Source of the DNA: Salisediminibacterium halotolerans
GTDB taxonomy: Bacteria; Bacillota; Bacilli; Bacillales; Salisediminibacteriaceae
Assembly (NCBI RefSeq): GCF_003814815.1
Contig: NZ_RKQQ01000001.1
Location: 124,001-188,000, forward strand
Direction: 5' to 3'
DNA length: 64,000 nt
Shown: positions 1 through 8,341 of the stretch, piece after piece
Position numbering within the stretch: the stretch's first letter is position 1
How the letters are laid out: each line of letters opens with the position of its first letter
Made by a program: the position numbers and the translations under genes
Notes under the pieces: model-generated
Database searches by the model: none
The model's input: only the letters and a program-made list of their open reading frames with translations
Told to the model about the DNA's origin: nothing

Positions 1-570
1 ATTGAAAACGGCGCGCCGTTTGACGTATTTGCCTCGGCCAATGTATCGTTTATCGATCATTTAATCGAAACCGACGATATTATTGAGGAGTCGGCACAGC
101 CTTATGCGTTTGGGCGCATCGGTTTAATGATGAAGGAAGAAAATACCGGCGCAGCTGAAAATATCGCTGATCTCACTTCTGCTGAGATTGAACAGCTGTC
201 TATCGCTAATCCGGCCCATGCACCTTACGGAATGGCGGCAGAAGAAGCGCTCAAAGCAAGCGGACTTTATGCAGACGTCGAGAACAAACTGGTATACGGA
301 CGCAATATCACCGATGCGTTCACGCACATTGAGACCGGCAATGCAGACGCGGGGATTATTGCATATTCACTCGGAATCGCCAACGAAGACGGGTATGACT
401 TTATACTATTAGACGAGGAGCTTCATGAGCCGATTGAACAGGTCATCGGCGTGACTAGTCAGGCCGATCATCCAGAAGAAGCACAGTTATTTATCGATTA
501 TATCACCGACGGTTCGGGGAAAGAGACGATGGAGGCGTATGGATTTATCGTTCCTGAGGAGGAGTCGTAA
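1..570 (+). CDS. modA: Molybdate ABC transporter substrate-binding protein ModA (5' truncated by window edge)
   Basis: The reading frame is open from the first base and ends in TAA at 568-570, giving 189 residues of a protein usually near 250. The signal peptide and first third lie outside the window. The visible N-terminal part holds the family motif with Gly-Ala-Pro-Phe-Asp-Val-Phe-Ala-Ser-Ala, which lines the oxyanion-binding cleft. Proteins of this family capture molybdate or tungstate outside the membrane and deliver it to ModBC. The next gene starts inside its stop codon, so modABC is one translationally coupled operon. The assignment rests on this motif and on the modB and modC neighbours. 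Molybdate versus tungstate cannot be told apart from sequence alone. Confidence 0.93.
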   Translation: MENGAPFDVFASANVSFIDHLIETDDIIEESAQPYAFGRIGLMMKEENTGAAENIADLTSAEIEQLSIANPAHAPYGMAAEEALKASGLYADVENKLVYGRNITDAFTHIETGNADAGIIAYSLGIANEDGYDFILLDEELHEPIEQVIGVTSQADHPEEAQLFIDYITDGSGKETMEAYGFIVPEEES

Positions 571-1241
571 TGGCCGATATCTCGCTGTTCCCCCTTTTTC
601 TCTCATTAAGGGTCGCATTAACGGCAACAGGTTTGGCAATTTTGATCGGGATTCCGATCGCTTATTATCTTCATAAAGCCGACTCGCGTCTCGGCACCCT
701 GATTGATACATTGATCACGCTGCCGATTGTCCTGCCGCCGACCGTGCTCGGGTACTATTTGCTCGTACTGTTGGGGCGAAACAGTGCGATCGGGACGTTT
801 CTCGAGGACACATTCGGGGTCACGCTCGTCTTCACCCCTGCGGCTGCCGTCGTCGCCGCGCTTGTCGTGTCGATCCCGTTTATGATTAAATCCGCCAAAA
901 CGGCGTTTGCGTCGGTCGGGGAAGATTTGCTTTATTCTGCAGAGATTCTCGGCCGATCGAAAATCAATATTTTCCTCACACTGACCATCCCGCTTGCCTG
1001 GCGGGGGATCGTCGCCGGAATCACCATGACATTTGCCCGCGCGCTCGGTGATTTCGGCGCGACGCTGATGGTAGCGGGGAGCATCCCGAATGAAACGATG
1101 ACAATGCCGATTGCGATCTATGATGCACTGTTAGCAGGCGACCGGGAAATGGCGAACGTGCTTGTCGCGATCATGACCGTAGTCGCGCTTACGATCTTAT
1201 ACACGATTAACCGTTTAGAAAAACGGGTCATTCAAGGGTGA
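570..1241 (+). CDS. modB: Molybdate ABC transporter permease ModB
   Basis: This 223-residue hydrophobic protein has five to six predicted membrane helices. A cytoplasmic EAA-type loop lies near residues 125-150 (Ala-Glu-Ile-Leu-Gly followed later by Ile-Pro-Leu-Ala), which docks on the ATPase. The length is typical of ModB. The ATG overlaps the modA stop (TAATG), and the 3' end overlaps the modC start region. In the family two copies form the membrane channel for molybdate import. No anomaly is visible. Confidence 0.95.
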   Translation: MADISLFPLFLSLRVALTATGLAILIGIPIAYYLHKADSRLGTLIDTLITLPIVLPPTVLGYYLLVLLGRNSAIGTFLEDTFGVTLVFTPAAAVVAALVVSIPFMIKSAKTAFASVGEDLLYSAEILGRSKINIFLTLTIPLAWRGIVAGITMTFARALGDFGATLMVAGSIPNETMTMPIAIYDALLAGDREMANVLVAIMTVVALTILYTINRLEKRVIQG

Positions 1242-1246
1242 TGACG

Positions 1247-2284
1247 ATGCTCGAAGCCGATATTCAAAAACAGTATCCCGATTTCAGTCTTGATATTTCT
1301 TTCACCGCCGCCGCCGGCTTAACCGGTATTCTCGGTCCGTCCGGGTGCGGAAAAAGTTTGACGCTGCAGACGATCGCCGGCATTTTATCCCCCGATCACG
1401 GACGGATTGTTATGGACGGCAGCGTCTGGTTTGACAGTGAAACGAACATTAACGTCCGGCCGCAGCTGCGAAAATCCGGCTATGTTTTCCAAAGCTATGC
1501 GCTCTTTCCGCACCTGACCGTCGCCGATAATATCGCGTACGGTCTGAAAGGCCGGCCAAAAGAAGAAATCCGCGCTAAAGTCGCGGACTGGCTCAGACTA
1601 ATTCAGCTGCAAGATTTCGGCAGACGTTATCCGGGGCAATTGTCCGGCGGGCAAAAACAGCGCGTGGCGCTTGCGCGCTCGATGATTACCGAACCGAGGC
1701 TGCTTTTGTTAGACGAACCTTTCTCCGCTCTGGATCAGCATATTCGCAGACAGCTGGAAGTCGATATGCTCCGGCTGATCGGTGAACACTATCACGGGGT
1801 CGCGCTTCTTGTCACCCACAACATCGAAGAAGCTTACCGGCTCAGTGAAGAAGGAATGCTCTTTCACGATGGGCGCGTACTGCAAAAAGGCGCGCGTGCA
1901 GACGTATTAACCCGCCCTGAATCTATTGCTGCCGCGGAAATACTCGGTATTGAAAATATTTTTCAAGGCCGGGCATTCGCTGTTGACGAAGACGGCGTTT
2001 TGATGATTGGCAAGGAACGATTTCACAAGGTCAGCGCACCGTTGAGCGGCGTTGCTGTTCACGGGCACACCATCGGGATCGTTTCTTCAGACAAAACAAA
2101 TGACCCCGGTATCAAAACCGGGGTCATTGAACGGGTCGTTCCGGGTGTTAAAGACGGCACGATCCTGATAAATATCGGCGGCCTCACTTGGCGGGTGTCA
2201 GTCCGGAATACAGACAGCTATCAAATCGGCCAGACCGTTCACGTATCCATTCCCGCCGAAGCAATTATGCCGCTGTATCATTGA
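1247..2284 (+). CDS. modC: Molybdate ABC transporter ATP-binding protein ModC
   Basis: This is the ATPase of the molybdate importer, about 345 residues. Walker A is Gly-Pro-Ser-Gly-Cys-Gly-Lys-Ser near residues 30-37. It is followed by an LSGGQ-type signature (Leu-Ser-Gly-Gly-Gln-Lys-Gln-Arg), Walker B (Leu-Leu-Leu-Asp-Glu-Pro) and a switch histidine (Val-Thr-His-Asn). The last 65 or so residues form a MOP/TOBE domain that senses oxyanion. I chose ATG 1247 because AAGGG lies 8 bases upstream and homologues begin Met-Leu-Glu. GTG 1238 and ATG 1241 are in-frame alternatives. Transcription probably ends before the convergent aldo/keto reductase gene, but I see no clear terminator in the 23-base gap. 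Confidence 0.94.
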   Translation: MLEADIQKQYPDFSLDISFTAAAGLTGILGPSGCGKSLTLQTIAGILSPDHGRIVMDGSVWFDSETNINVRPQLRKSGYVFQSYALFPHLTVADNIAYGLKGRPKEEIRAKVADWLRLIQLQDFGRRYPGQLSGGQKQRVALARSMITEPRLLLLDEPFSALDQHIRRQLEVDMLRLIGEHYHGVALLVTHNIEEAYRLSEEGMLFHDGRVLQKGARADVLTRPESIAAAEILGIENIFQGRAFAVDEDGVLMIGKERFHKVSAPLSGVAVHGHTIGIVSSDKTNDPGIKTGVIERVVPGVKDGTILINIGGLTWRVSVRNTDSYQIGQTVHVSIPAEAIMPLYH

Positions 2285-2307
2285 GCTGACTGCATACGTT
2301 CACACAC

Positions 2308-3243
2308 CTACCACGGAAGCGAATTGTCCTTCAATTCGTTTTCCCACATTTGCTGCAGCTGCTTAACGGTCTCGCTATCCATGGAACTTCCGGCGGCGGA
2401 AAAATTCTCCTCTAATTGTGCAACACTTTTCGCCCCGGGAATCACCGTTGAGACTTGCTCATAGGCTAAAATAAACGCCATCGCTTGTTTGACGAGGCTT
2501 TCATTCTGATTAAGATATTTTTTCGTTTCTTCCAGCATATTCGTGCGCATCTTGATGATTTCCGGTGTCCAACGGCTGCGAATGTCCGCAAACGTGCTCT
2601 CTGCATTATATTTACCGGAGAGCCAGCCGGAATCAAGCGGGACTTTAACGATCAGGCCGATTCCTTTTTCATAAGCGGCCTGGAAAGCGTTCGCCGGATC
2701 TTGATGAAAAATATTGAACATCACTTCAATCACTTGGCTGTTCGTCTGATTCATCGCTGCAAACATCTCTTCACTCGTATCAACAGAAACGCCGTAAGCA
2801 TCGATTTTTCCCGCCTGCTTCAGTTTCTCCAGTTCGGCAAAGTGTTCAGTTTCGCCGTTTAAGTATTCAAACGGCGGGTTATGGAGCAAAACACAATCCA
2901 AGTAATTCGTCTTTAGACGCCCGAGACTGTCATCCACAGACGGAGCAATCGTCGCCGGGTCAAAGTCAATCTCGCCGTTGGCATGATGACCGAACTTGCT
3001 GCTGATAATCACCTCATCGCGCTTGCCGTCCAAAGCTTTGCCGAGAATCCGCTCGCTCTTTCCGAGCGCGTAGTTCGGCGCCGTATCGAAGAAGTTGCAG
3101 CCCGATTCCAGCGCTTGTTCAACGATTTCGATCCCTTCACGTTCGGTCATCGTCCCCCCGTTTTTTGTGTTCCCGAGCTGCCATGCTCCCAGACCGATTT
3201 CTGACACAAACTTTCCGGTGTTTCCTAACGGCCGCTTTTTCAT
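2308..3243 (-). CDS. Aldo/keto reductase
   Basis: This 311-residue protein is a cytoplasmic NADPH-dependent oxidoreductase of the aldo/keto reductase superfamily with a TIM-barrel fold. The catalytic tetrad is visible: Asp53, Tyr58 (in Ala-Pro-Asn-Tyr), Lys83 (Ser-Ser-Lys-Phe) and His121 (Leu-Leu-His-Asn-Pro). The C-terminal part has the Ile-Pro-Gly-Ala-Lys segment that binds the cofactor phosphate. GAGGGGG stands just upstream of the ATG. Family members reduce small aldehydes or sugars, and the substrate here is not predictable. It stands alone, convergent with modC and downstream of the ABC exporter terminator. Confidence 0.9.
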   Translation of the reverse strand: MKKRPLGNTGKFVSEIGLGAWQLGNTKNGGTMTEREGIEIVEQALESGCNFFDTAPNYALGKSERILGKALDGKRDEVIISSKFGHHANGEIDFDPATIAPSVDDSLGRLKTNYLDCVLLHNPPFEYLNGETEHFAELEKLKQAGKIDAYGVSVDTSEEMFAAMNQTNSQVIEVMFNIFHQDPANAFQAAYEKGIGLIVKVPLDSGWLSGKYNAESTFADIRSRWTPEIIKMRTNMLEETKKYLNQNESLVKQAMAFILAYEQVSTVIPGAKSVAQLEENFSAAGSSMDSETVKQLQQMWENELKDNSLPW

Positions 3244-3301
3244 TATTTTTCCCCCTCGCAGTCATTTACGCAATTCACGAAACCGCTTTCGTGAATCCGG
3301 T

Positions 3302-3334
3302 AAAAAAATCAAGGTGCACTGTTTTCACCTTGAT
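3302..3334 (-). terminator. Rho-independent terminator of the yxlEFG-like operon
   Basis: A perfect 9-bp stem (ATCAAGGTG at 3308-3316 with CACCTTGAT at 3326-3334) is followed on the minus strand by a run of T (A-run 3302-3308 on the plus strand). It lies downstream of the ABC-2 permease gene that ends at 3417. Confidence 0.85.
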
Positions 3335-3416
3335 CTTCAGTTTAACAAAAATCATTCTGTTTTAACAGACAATTCGGAACGCTTTACTGCCGAGACAGAC
3401 GGACAACCGTCAATTT

Positions 3417-4205
3417 TCAGCCGGCATTTTTCGCTGCCTCCTGATTTTTAAACAGATAAATCGCTGCACTCATCATTATGAATATCAATCCGGCCGTCAC
3501 AATCACACCGAGCCAAAAACCGTCTTCAGGTTCTCCCGCATAAAGATACTGCTCGCTGTACACGGTCAGCATTCCCGGCGAACCTTTAACAAGGTCCGGT
3601 GCGTAGATGCTGGCAATGCTTAAAATCAGCGCCGTTGCCAAAGTTGCAAAAGCCGCTAAGCCGCTGCTGTTTAAGAGCGCGCTCAAACAAACGGCAAGCG
3701 TCATAACAAAACAGAGCCATAAACAATAAACCAAGGCGCTAATTACAACTTGAGAAAAAGAAATGGACCCGATTAATAAAATCGTGTAATAAACGGCTGC
3801 TGCGTACCCTAACAAAAAGGAACTGACCGCCAAAACTAACACGTGCACCCACTTCGCGGTGAGATAATTAAAGTGAGCAACAGGTTTCGCTAACACCATG
3901 ATCAGCGTTCCGTCATTTTTTTCTGCTGCGACCGTCCCCATAAACGCTAATACAAGCACTAACAATCCGATTTGGTTAAACTGCCCTAACGTACCAGCCA
4001 GCACTTCTGCGCTCGTCGGCGGAGGAATATCTACGATTGCTCCTTCCGGCAAAGCGCCGAACTGTTCAATGATGTCGGCAAAGTAATAGGACGTCAGCGG
4101 CTGTGTGATCCCTAATAATACGAACACAACCGGGATCCAGAGCCACTTGTAATTCCTTAACGACTCTTTTAGTTCCTTCCTAAAAAGAACCTTCCATTGC
4201 TGCAT
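3417..4205 (-). CDS. yxlG: ABC-2 type exporter permease, YxlG-like
   Basis: This 262-residue protein begins with a basic cytoplasmic segment and then has about six hydrophobic helices. The loop Met-Gly-Thr-Val-Ala-Ala-Glu-Lys-Asn-Asp-Gly-Thr is typical of ABC-2 permeases. It overlaps the stop of the ATPase gene by one base (TGATG), so it is translationally coupled. The order PLDc_N protein, ATPase, permease matches yxlE-yxlF-yxlG of B. subtilis, which sit in the SigY operon. Here no sigma or anti-sigma gene is present. The exported substrate is unknown. The operon is probably a self-contained efflux or stress module. Confidence 0.82.
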   Translation of the reverse strand: MQQWKVLFRKELKESLRNYKWLWIPVVFVLLGITQPLTSYYFADIIEQFGALPEGAIVDIPPPTSAEVLAGTLGQFNQIGLLVLVLAFMGTVAAEKNDGTLIMVLAKPVAHFNYLTAKWVHVLVLAVSSFLLGYAAAVYYTILLIGSISFSQVVISALVYCLWLCFVMTLAVCLSALLNSSGLAAFATLATALILSIASIYAPDLVKGSPGMLTVYSEQYLYAGEPEDGFWLGVIVTAGLIFIMMSAAIYLFKNQEAAKNAG

Positions 4206-5107
4206 CAGTTCATCACCTGCATAAATAAATCCTCTAATGACGTTTTCATCACTTCGAATTTAACGATATTCAATTGCTGGAGCGAAGCGTCGTTTAACAG
4301 CTCTGTTCGCGCGTTCTCAATGTTTTCTACCGTTAAGGTGGCTTTGGTTTCCTCTGTTTTCATATGCCGCAGCCACGCTTTGTCTTCGATCAATTGTGCC
4401 CAATCTGCCAGATTTCGTTCCGTTTCAATCACAATCGCCGGCTGCCGGTACTTCTCTTGAAGGGAAACTAAGCTGCCTTCTGCAACAACTTCGCCTTTTT
4501 TCATAATATAAATATCGTCTGAGACTTCTTCCGCATCGTGTAAGACATGGGTCGAAAACAGAATCGATGTCCGTTTCTTCAGCTCTTTCATCAATTCAAG
4601 AATCTCTCTTCGGCCGATCGGATCGAGCGCGGATACCGGTTCATCCAGCATAATCATTTTCGGGCTGTGTACGAGCGCCTGAGCAATGCCGAGCCGCTGT
4701 TTCATCCCGCCCGAGTAGCCCGCCGTCTTCTTGGCCCGATTATCCGTCAACCCGACCAAATCGAGCATCTCTTTGGCGCGCGCAATCGCCTCTTCTTTTT
4801 CTAAGCCGGCCAATTGCGCAGCAAAGGTGACATACTCCAGACCCGACATCCAGCCGAAAAACTTCGGATGCTGCGGCAAATACCCAAGATACTCTCTTCT
4901 GTCACCGGGGTAGTTCGCATGGAAATGAATCGTTCCTTGTGTCGGTTTCATTAACCCCGTCAGCATATTCAAAGCTGTCGTCTTTCCGGCTCCGTTCGGA
5001 CCGAGCAGCGCTGTACATGCTCCTTCACGGACCGATAAATTTAAATCCTTCACAGCGGCGGTTTCGTTAAATTGTTTCGCGAGTCCTTTCGTTTCGATTA
5101 AATTCAT
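4205..5107 (-). CDS. yxlF: ABC exporter ATP-binding protein, YxlF-like
   Basis: This is a 300-residue ATPase. Walker A is Gly-Pro-Asn-Gly-Ala-Gly-Lys-Thr at residues 36-43. It has a degenerate signature (Tyr-Ser-Gly-Gly-Met-Lys-Gln-Arg), Walker B (Met-Leu-Asp-Glu-Pro) and a switch His (Ser-Thr-His). The C-terminal 80 residues are an accessory domain common in CcmA/NatA-type exporters. The ATG lies within an ATGA overlap with the stop of the upstream small gene, and AGGAGG lies 8-10 bases before it. It pairs with the permease encoded next. Confidence is high for an exporter ATPase and lower for the exact YxlF orthology. Confidence 0.88.
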   Translation of the reverse strand: MNLIETKGLAKQFNETAAVKDLNLSVREGACTALLGPNGAGKTTALNMLTGLMKPTQGTIHFHANYPGDRREYLGYLPQHPKFFGWMSGLEYVTFAAQLAGLEKEEAIARAKEMLDLVGLTDNRAKKTAGYSGGMKQRLGIAQALVHSPKMIMLDEPVSALDPIGRREILELMKELKKRTSILFSTHVLHDAEEVSDDIYIMKKGEVVAEGSLVSLQEKYRQPAIVIETERNLADWAQLIEDKAWLRHMKTEETKATLTVENIENARTELLNDASLQQLNIVKFEVMKTSLEDLFMQVMN

Positions 5108-5319
5108 TCATTGTTCCTCCTGCCAAACAAAAAATACACAATCGGGCCGAAAAAATTGATAAACACGATAACCAAAATCCAAAGTATTTTCGGTCCGTTC
5201 GTCTGTCCGCGTTTAAGACAGTCGACTAACGCGGTGATCATTAAGATAAGAGACAATAAAAATAGCGGCGCAATCAGCGGCCAGTTCACTTCTTGAAGCG
5301 ATGCGATCAGTTCATTCAT
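5104..5319 (-). CDS. yxlE: PLDc_N-domain small membrane protein, YxlE-like
   Basis: This 71-residue protein has two hydrophobic helices (about residues 15-33 and 45-63) and the phospholipase D N-terminal signature: Ala-Leu-Val-Asp-Cys after helix 1, Lys-Ile-Leu-Trp, and Phe-Gly-Pro-Ile-Val-Tyr-Phe in helix 2. GGAGG lies upstream of the ATG. It is first in the three-gene operon, as yxlE is in B. subtilis, and shares an ATGA overlap with the ATPase gene. Such proteins are thought to assist or regulate the exporter. Their mechanism is not known. Confidence 0.82.
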   Translation of the reverse strand: MNELIASLQEVNWPLIAPLFLLSLILMITALVDCLKRGQTNGPKILWILVIVFINFFGPIVYFLFGRRNNE

Positions 5320-5381
5320 GCGAGCGGTTCCTCCTTGAAAAAATCTGCTGCTCTCCTGCGGTAACGTGTTCGTTTATCTCG

Positions 5382-6248
5382 TTAATATCGTTCGATTTGA
5401 ATATCGGCAATGGTTAACTTATACCAAGTGAACGGGCCGTCTGCGAGCATCCACGTGATTGTTGCTTCACGCGGAATCTGCAGCCCTTCGATTGACGAGT
5501 ATGCGGTAATTTCTGCAATACAAGGAATTCTTTCAGCTTGTTCATCACTGCCGTGATAACGCAGCGCTTCCTGCCGGATCAGATTACCTGATTGATCGAA
5601 AAAGAAGTCCGCTTCTGCCGTTATACCCTTATAAGTCAGGATCCCTCTTGCGGTTTGAGCATCGATTTCTTTCCACACAATGTAATCTGCCAACGCCGCG
5701 GTCGGATAGAAAGGAAGTTCCAATAAAAACCGGTGCAAGGACGATTCATTCAGTTTACGGTTATTTTTTTCGTTAACAACCGGAATAAGTGAACCGATAC
5801 GAATCTCCATCGCAGCCTCTCCTTCATAAAACAAATCGCGTCCTTTCGTATTGAGAAGCGGCATCATCCGTACGTCCACCTGCCATAAATAACCCGGTTC
5901 ATCGGCGCGGATGTATTGACGTGCCTAAGATTTAAACCACGTTATTTGTTCCGGATTCAGCCGCATTTGACCGCTTTGGGTCAGCGTTACAGCTCGAATC
6001 TTTTCTTGACCGATCACACCGATAGATTGCAGCCAGTTTTGCACGGGGGCGGGAAGGCTCATTAGATTATCTATCGTAATCGGCGAGGATTCATCTTCCT
6101 CGTTTATCGCCGGAAGCGCCAGCAGCTTCTCCTTTTCCTTGGCAATTTTTCTATTCATCTGCAAGCGACCGAGCAAAAACGGGGCTGAAATAAAAATCAG
6201 CGTACCCGGCAGGACGATTCGCAAGTATTTAGTAAACAAGCTCTTCAT
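5382..6248 (-). pseudogene. DUF6544-type membrane-anchored protein interrupted by an in-frame amber codon
   Basis: One frame runs from ATG 6248 to the stop at 5382, broken only by TAG at 5925-5927. Before the stop are 107 residues: a hydrophobic N-terminal helix and the motif Leu-Pro-Ala-Pro-Val-Gln-Asn-Trp-Leu. After it the same frame continues with Ala-Arg-Gln-Tyr-Ile, then a region with Leu-Glu-Leu-Pro-Phe-Tyr-Pro and the C-terminal Asp-Gly-Pro-Phe-Thr. Joined, they give 287 residues in the DUF6544 order, so this is a single point mutation and not two genes. A weak GTG at 5877-5879 could restart the second part. The family function is unknown. A sequencing error at this base is an alternative explanation. 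Confidence 0.75.
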
Positions 6249-6455
6249 TTTTATCCTCTTATCCTACTGTCATTCGTCGGCATAAAGAATATTGCCGCTC
6301 TTCGTTTCCATTGACTGCCTTAAGTTTAATCGTTTCATTATTATATCTGGAAAAATTTTTATATAATACTTATATCATACCATATGGGGACAGTAATAAA
6401 TATCAACCGCCAATAAAAGCAACGGCCGCAAATAATTTTTAAGAAAGGACCACTT

Positions 6456-7247
6456 ATGAAACAATCAGGTGATTACCGCAGCGAATCTTTTTCCTCAAGC
6501 CGGCTGGCAACAATTGATATTGGCGCAGCAAGTAAAATGAAACACCATGTTTATGCCTTCATTGAACTGGATGTCACTGATGCGCGGCATATTTTGCAAG
6601 ACAAAAAGCAGCAAGGAGAGATTATCTCCTTTAACGCTTGGTTCATCAAGTGTATTAGTAAAACCGTCGAAAGCTGCGACAGTTTGCACGGGATTCGAAA
6701 AGGCAAAAAAAACATCATTGTTTTCGCGGATATTGATATTTCGATAATGATTGAAAGGGAATTGAATGGAGTAAACGTTCCTTTGCCTTATGTACTGCGG
6801 AAAACAAATGACAAAGGAATAGCGGAGATTCAAGCGGAAATCAGAAGCGGACAAACAGCGGCGATCAATGATGAAGGGGATTACGTGTTAGGAGAGACGA
6901 AGAACGCATTTTTCATGAAAGTCTATTATGCGCTGCCCGGATGTTGTCGCCGGATCCTGTGGAAAAATATCATCAAACGCCCTTTTTTAACTAAAAAGCT
7001 TATGGGGACAGTGATGGTTTCTTCTGTCGGCATGATCGGCAAAATTAACGGCTGGGTTCTCCCGGTCAGCGTTCACCCGCTCTCTTTCACCGTCGGTTCG
7101 ATTATTCAAAAACCCGGGGTGAAAGATGGAAACATTGAACTGCGGGATTTCCTCTTTCTGACCGTCGCCATTGACCATAATGTCATTGACGGCGCAACTG
7201 CCGTCAGGGCGCTCACGAAGCTTGTTGAGGATGGGGACGGGTTATAG
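6456..7247 (+). CDS. Stand-alone 2-oxoacid dehydrogenase-type (E2/CAT fold) acyltransferase
   Basis: This 263-residue protein corresponds only to the catalytic domain of dihydrolipoamide acyltransferases. It has no lipoyl domain and no E1/E3-binding domain. The catalytic motif Asp-His-Asn-Val-Ile-Asp-Gly is at 240-246, with His241 as the general base. Ile-Ser-Phe-Asn near 57-60 and Gly-Thr-Val-Met-Val-Ser-Ser at 184-190 are also typical. AAAGGACC precedes the ATG. No E1 or E3 genes are nearby, so it probably acts on a free acyl-CoA, like chloramphenicol-acetyltransferase-fold enzymes. The acceptor is unknown. An AT-rich upstream region with TATAAT-like sequence suggests its own promoter. Confidence 0.72.
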   Translation: MKQSGDYRSESFSSSRLATIDIGAASKMKHHVYAFIELDVTDARHILQDKKQQGEIISFNAWFIKCISKTVESCDSLHGIRKGKKNIIVFADIDISIMIERELNGVNVPLPYVLRKTNDKGIAEIQAEIRSGQTAAINDEGDYVLGETKNAFFMKVYYALPGCCRRILWKNIIKRPFLTKKLMGTVMVSSVGMIGKINGWVLPVSVHPLSFTVGSIIQKPGVKDGNIELRDFLFLTVAIDHNVIDGATAVRALTKLVEDGDGL

Positions 7248-7303
7248 AAACATTATCTGTTTTATGACAGGTTCGTTCTCAAGCCGAAGGCGATCGGGAG
7301 ATA

Positions 7304-8173
7304 TCACTTCGATGGTTTCACGCTGAGAACCGTGACCGTCCCCAAAATAACGGCCATGCCGAGCACTTGCATCAGTGTCATGTGATCGCCGAGCAAGAGC
7401 ACCCCGAATAACGACGCCGTCACCGGTTCTAACATCGCGACCATCGAAGCCGTCGTCGGCGGCGTCCAGCGCAAGCCGATCACGTAAAAGATAAACGACA
7501 GCCCCGCTCCGACAATGCCAAGGAGAAGAAACCAGCCTGTATCGCTTGAAGTTACTGCTGCCGCCACTTCACTTGCGTCAGCAAAGACAAACAAGATCAA
7601 GCAGAAAAAGAAAAAAGCGACTGTTAACGAAGCTTGCGGATTTCCGACAGAGGAAGCGTTTTTGAAACCAAAAATAAATACCGCATAGGAAATCCCCGAT
7701 GCAAGACCCGCGACCGTACCAAGCGGGCTGACACTGACGGAACTAGGGTCGTACGCGCCGGTCAGCATGACAATGCCAAGCAGCACCGTCGTAATGCATA
7801 CCCATTTAAACAAAGTCGAGCGTTCGATTTTTAATAAGAAAGAGACTAAAAACACGAAAACCGGCGCAGTATACATTAACGTCGCCGCAACGGCTACGCT
7901 CGCTGCCTCGATACTCAAAAAATAAAACGTAAAATTGCCGGCAACACCGACGCCGGCGAACGCGGACCAGAGAAATAAATATTTCGAGATGACTAAATTT
8001 TGCCGGAAGCGGAAGAGAAACCAAAAAACAAAAAACAGTAACCCGACAGCCCCGCGATAGAAGGAGATGACAACAGGGTCCCAGCCTTTGCTCATTAATA
8101 TATCGGCAATGCCGCCGCTGATCCCCCAGGATACAGCAGCGAGTAAAATTAAGCTTAACCCTGCAAGTTTCAT
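7304..8173 (-). CDS. EamA/DMT family transporter
   Basis: This 289-residue membrane protein has ten predicted helices arranged as two EamA repeats. Each begins with a Trp/Gly-rich helix, and the protein ends with Gly-Val-Leu-Leu-Leu-Gly-Asp followed by a last helix and a short basic tail. Members export or import amino acids, sugars or drug-like metabolites. The substrate cannot be inferred. AGGAGG lies 7 bases before the ATG. It is transcribed alone, convergent with the acyltransferase gene. Confidence 0.85.
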   Translation of the reverse strand: MKLAGLSLILLAAVSWGISGGIADILMSKGWDPVVISFYRGAVGLLFFVFWFLFRFRQNLVISKYLFLWSAFAGVGVAGNFTFYFLSIEAASVAVAATLMYTAPVFVFLVSFLLKIERSTLFKWVCITTVLLGIVMLTGAYDPSSVSVSPLGTVAGLASGISYAVFIFGFKNASSVGNPQASLTVAFFFFCLILFVFADASEVAAAVTSSDTGWFLLLGIVGAGLSFIFYVIGLRWTPPTTASMVAMLEPVTASLFGVLLLGDHMTLMQVLGMAVILGTVTVLSVKPSK

Positions 8174-8341
8174 CTTGGCCTCCTAAAAATCTGACATGTT
8201 TAATAAAAGCCTTTTGCTCAAATTCCTTTATTTTCTTTAAAATAAACGTAAAAAAGCGAATGATAAAAAAATAACAATGATATCATGAGCTTTCAAGCTA
8301 TTTTTTTCAGCACAAACGATAACATTAACATGGAGGGGATT

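Noticed and set aside
2102-2125. Strong inverted repeat TGACCCCGGT/ACCGGGGTCA
   Set aside because: It lies inside the modC coding sequence in the TOBE domain, without T-run or a gene boundary. It is probably a chance effect of coding sequence.
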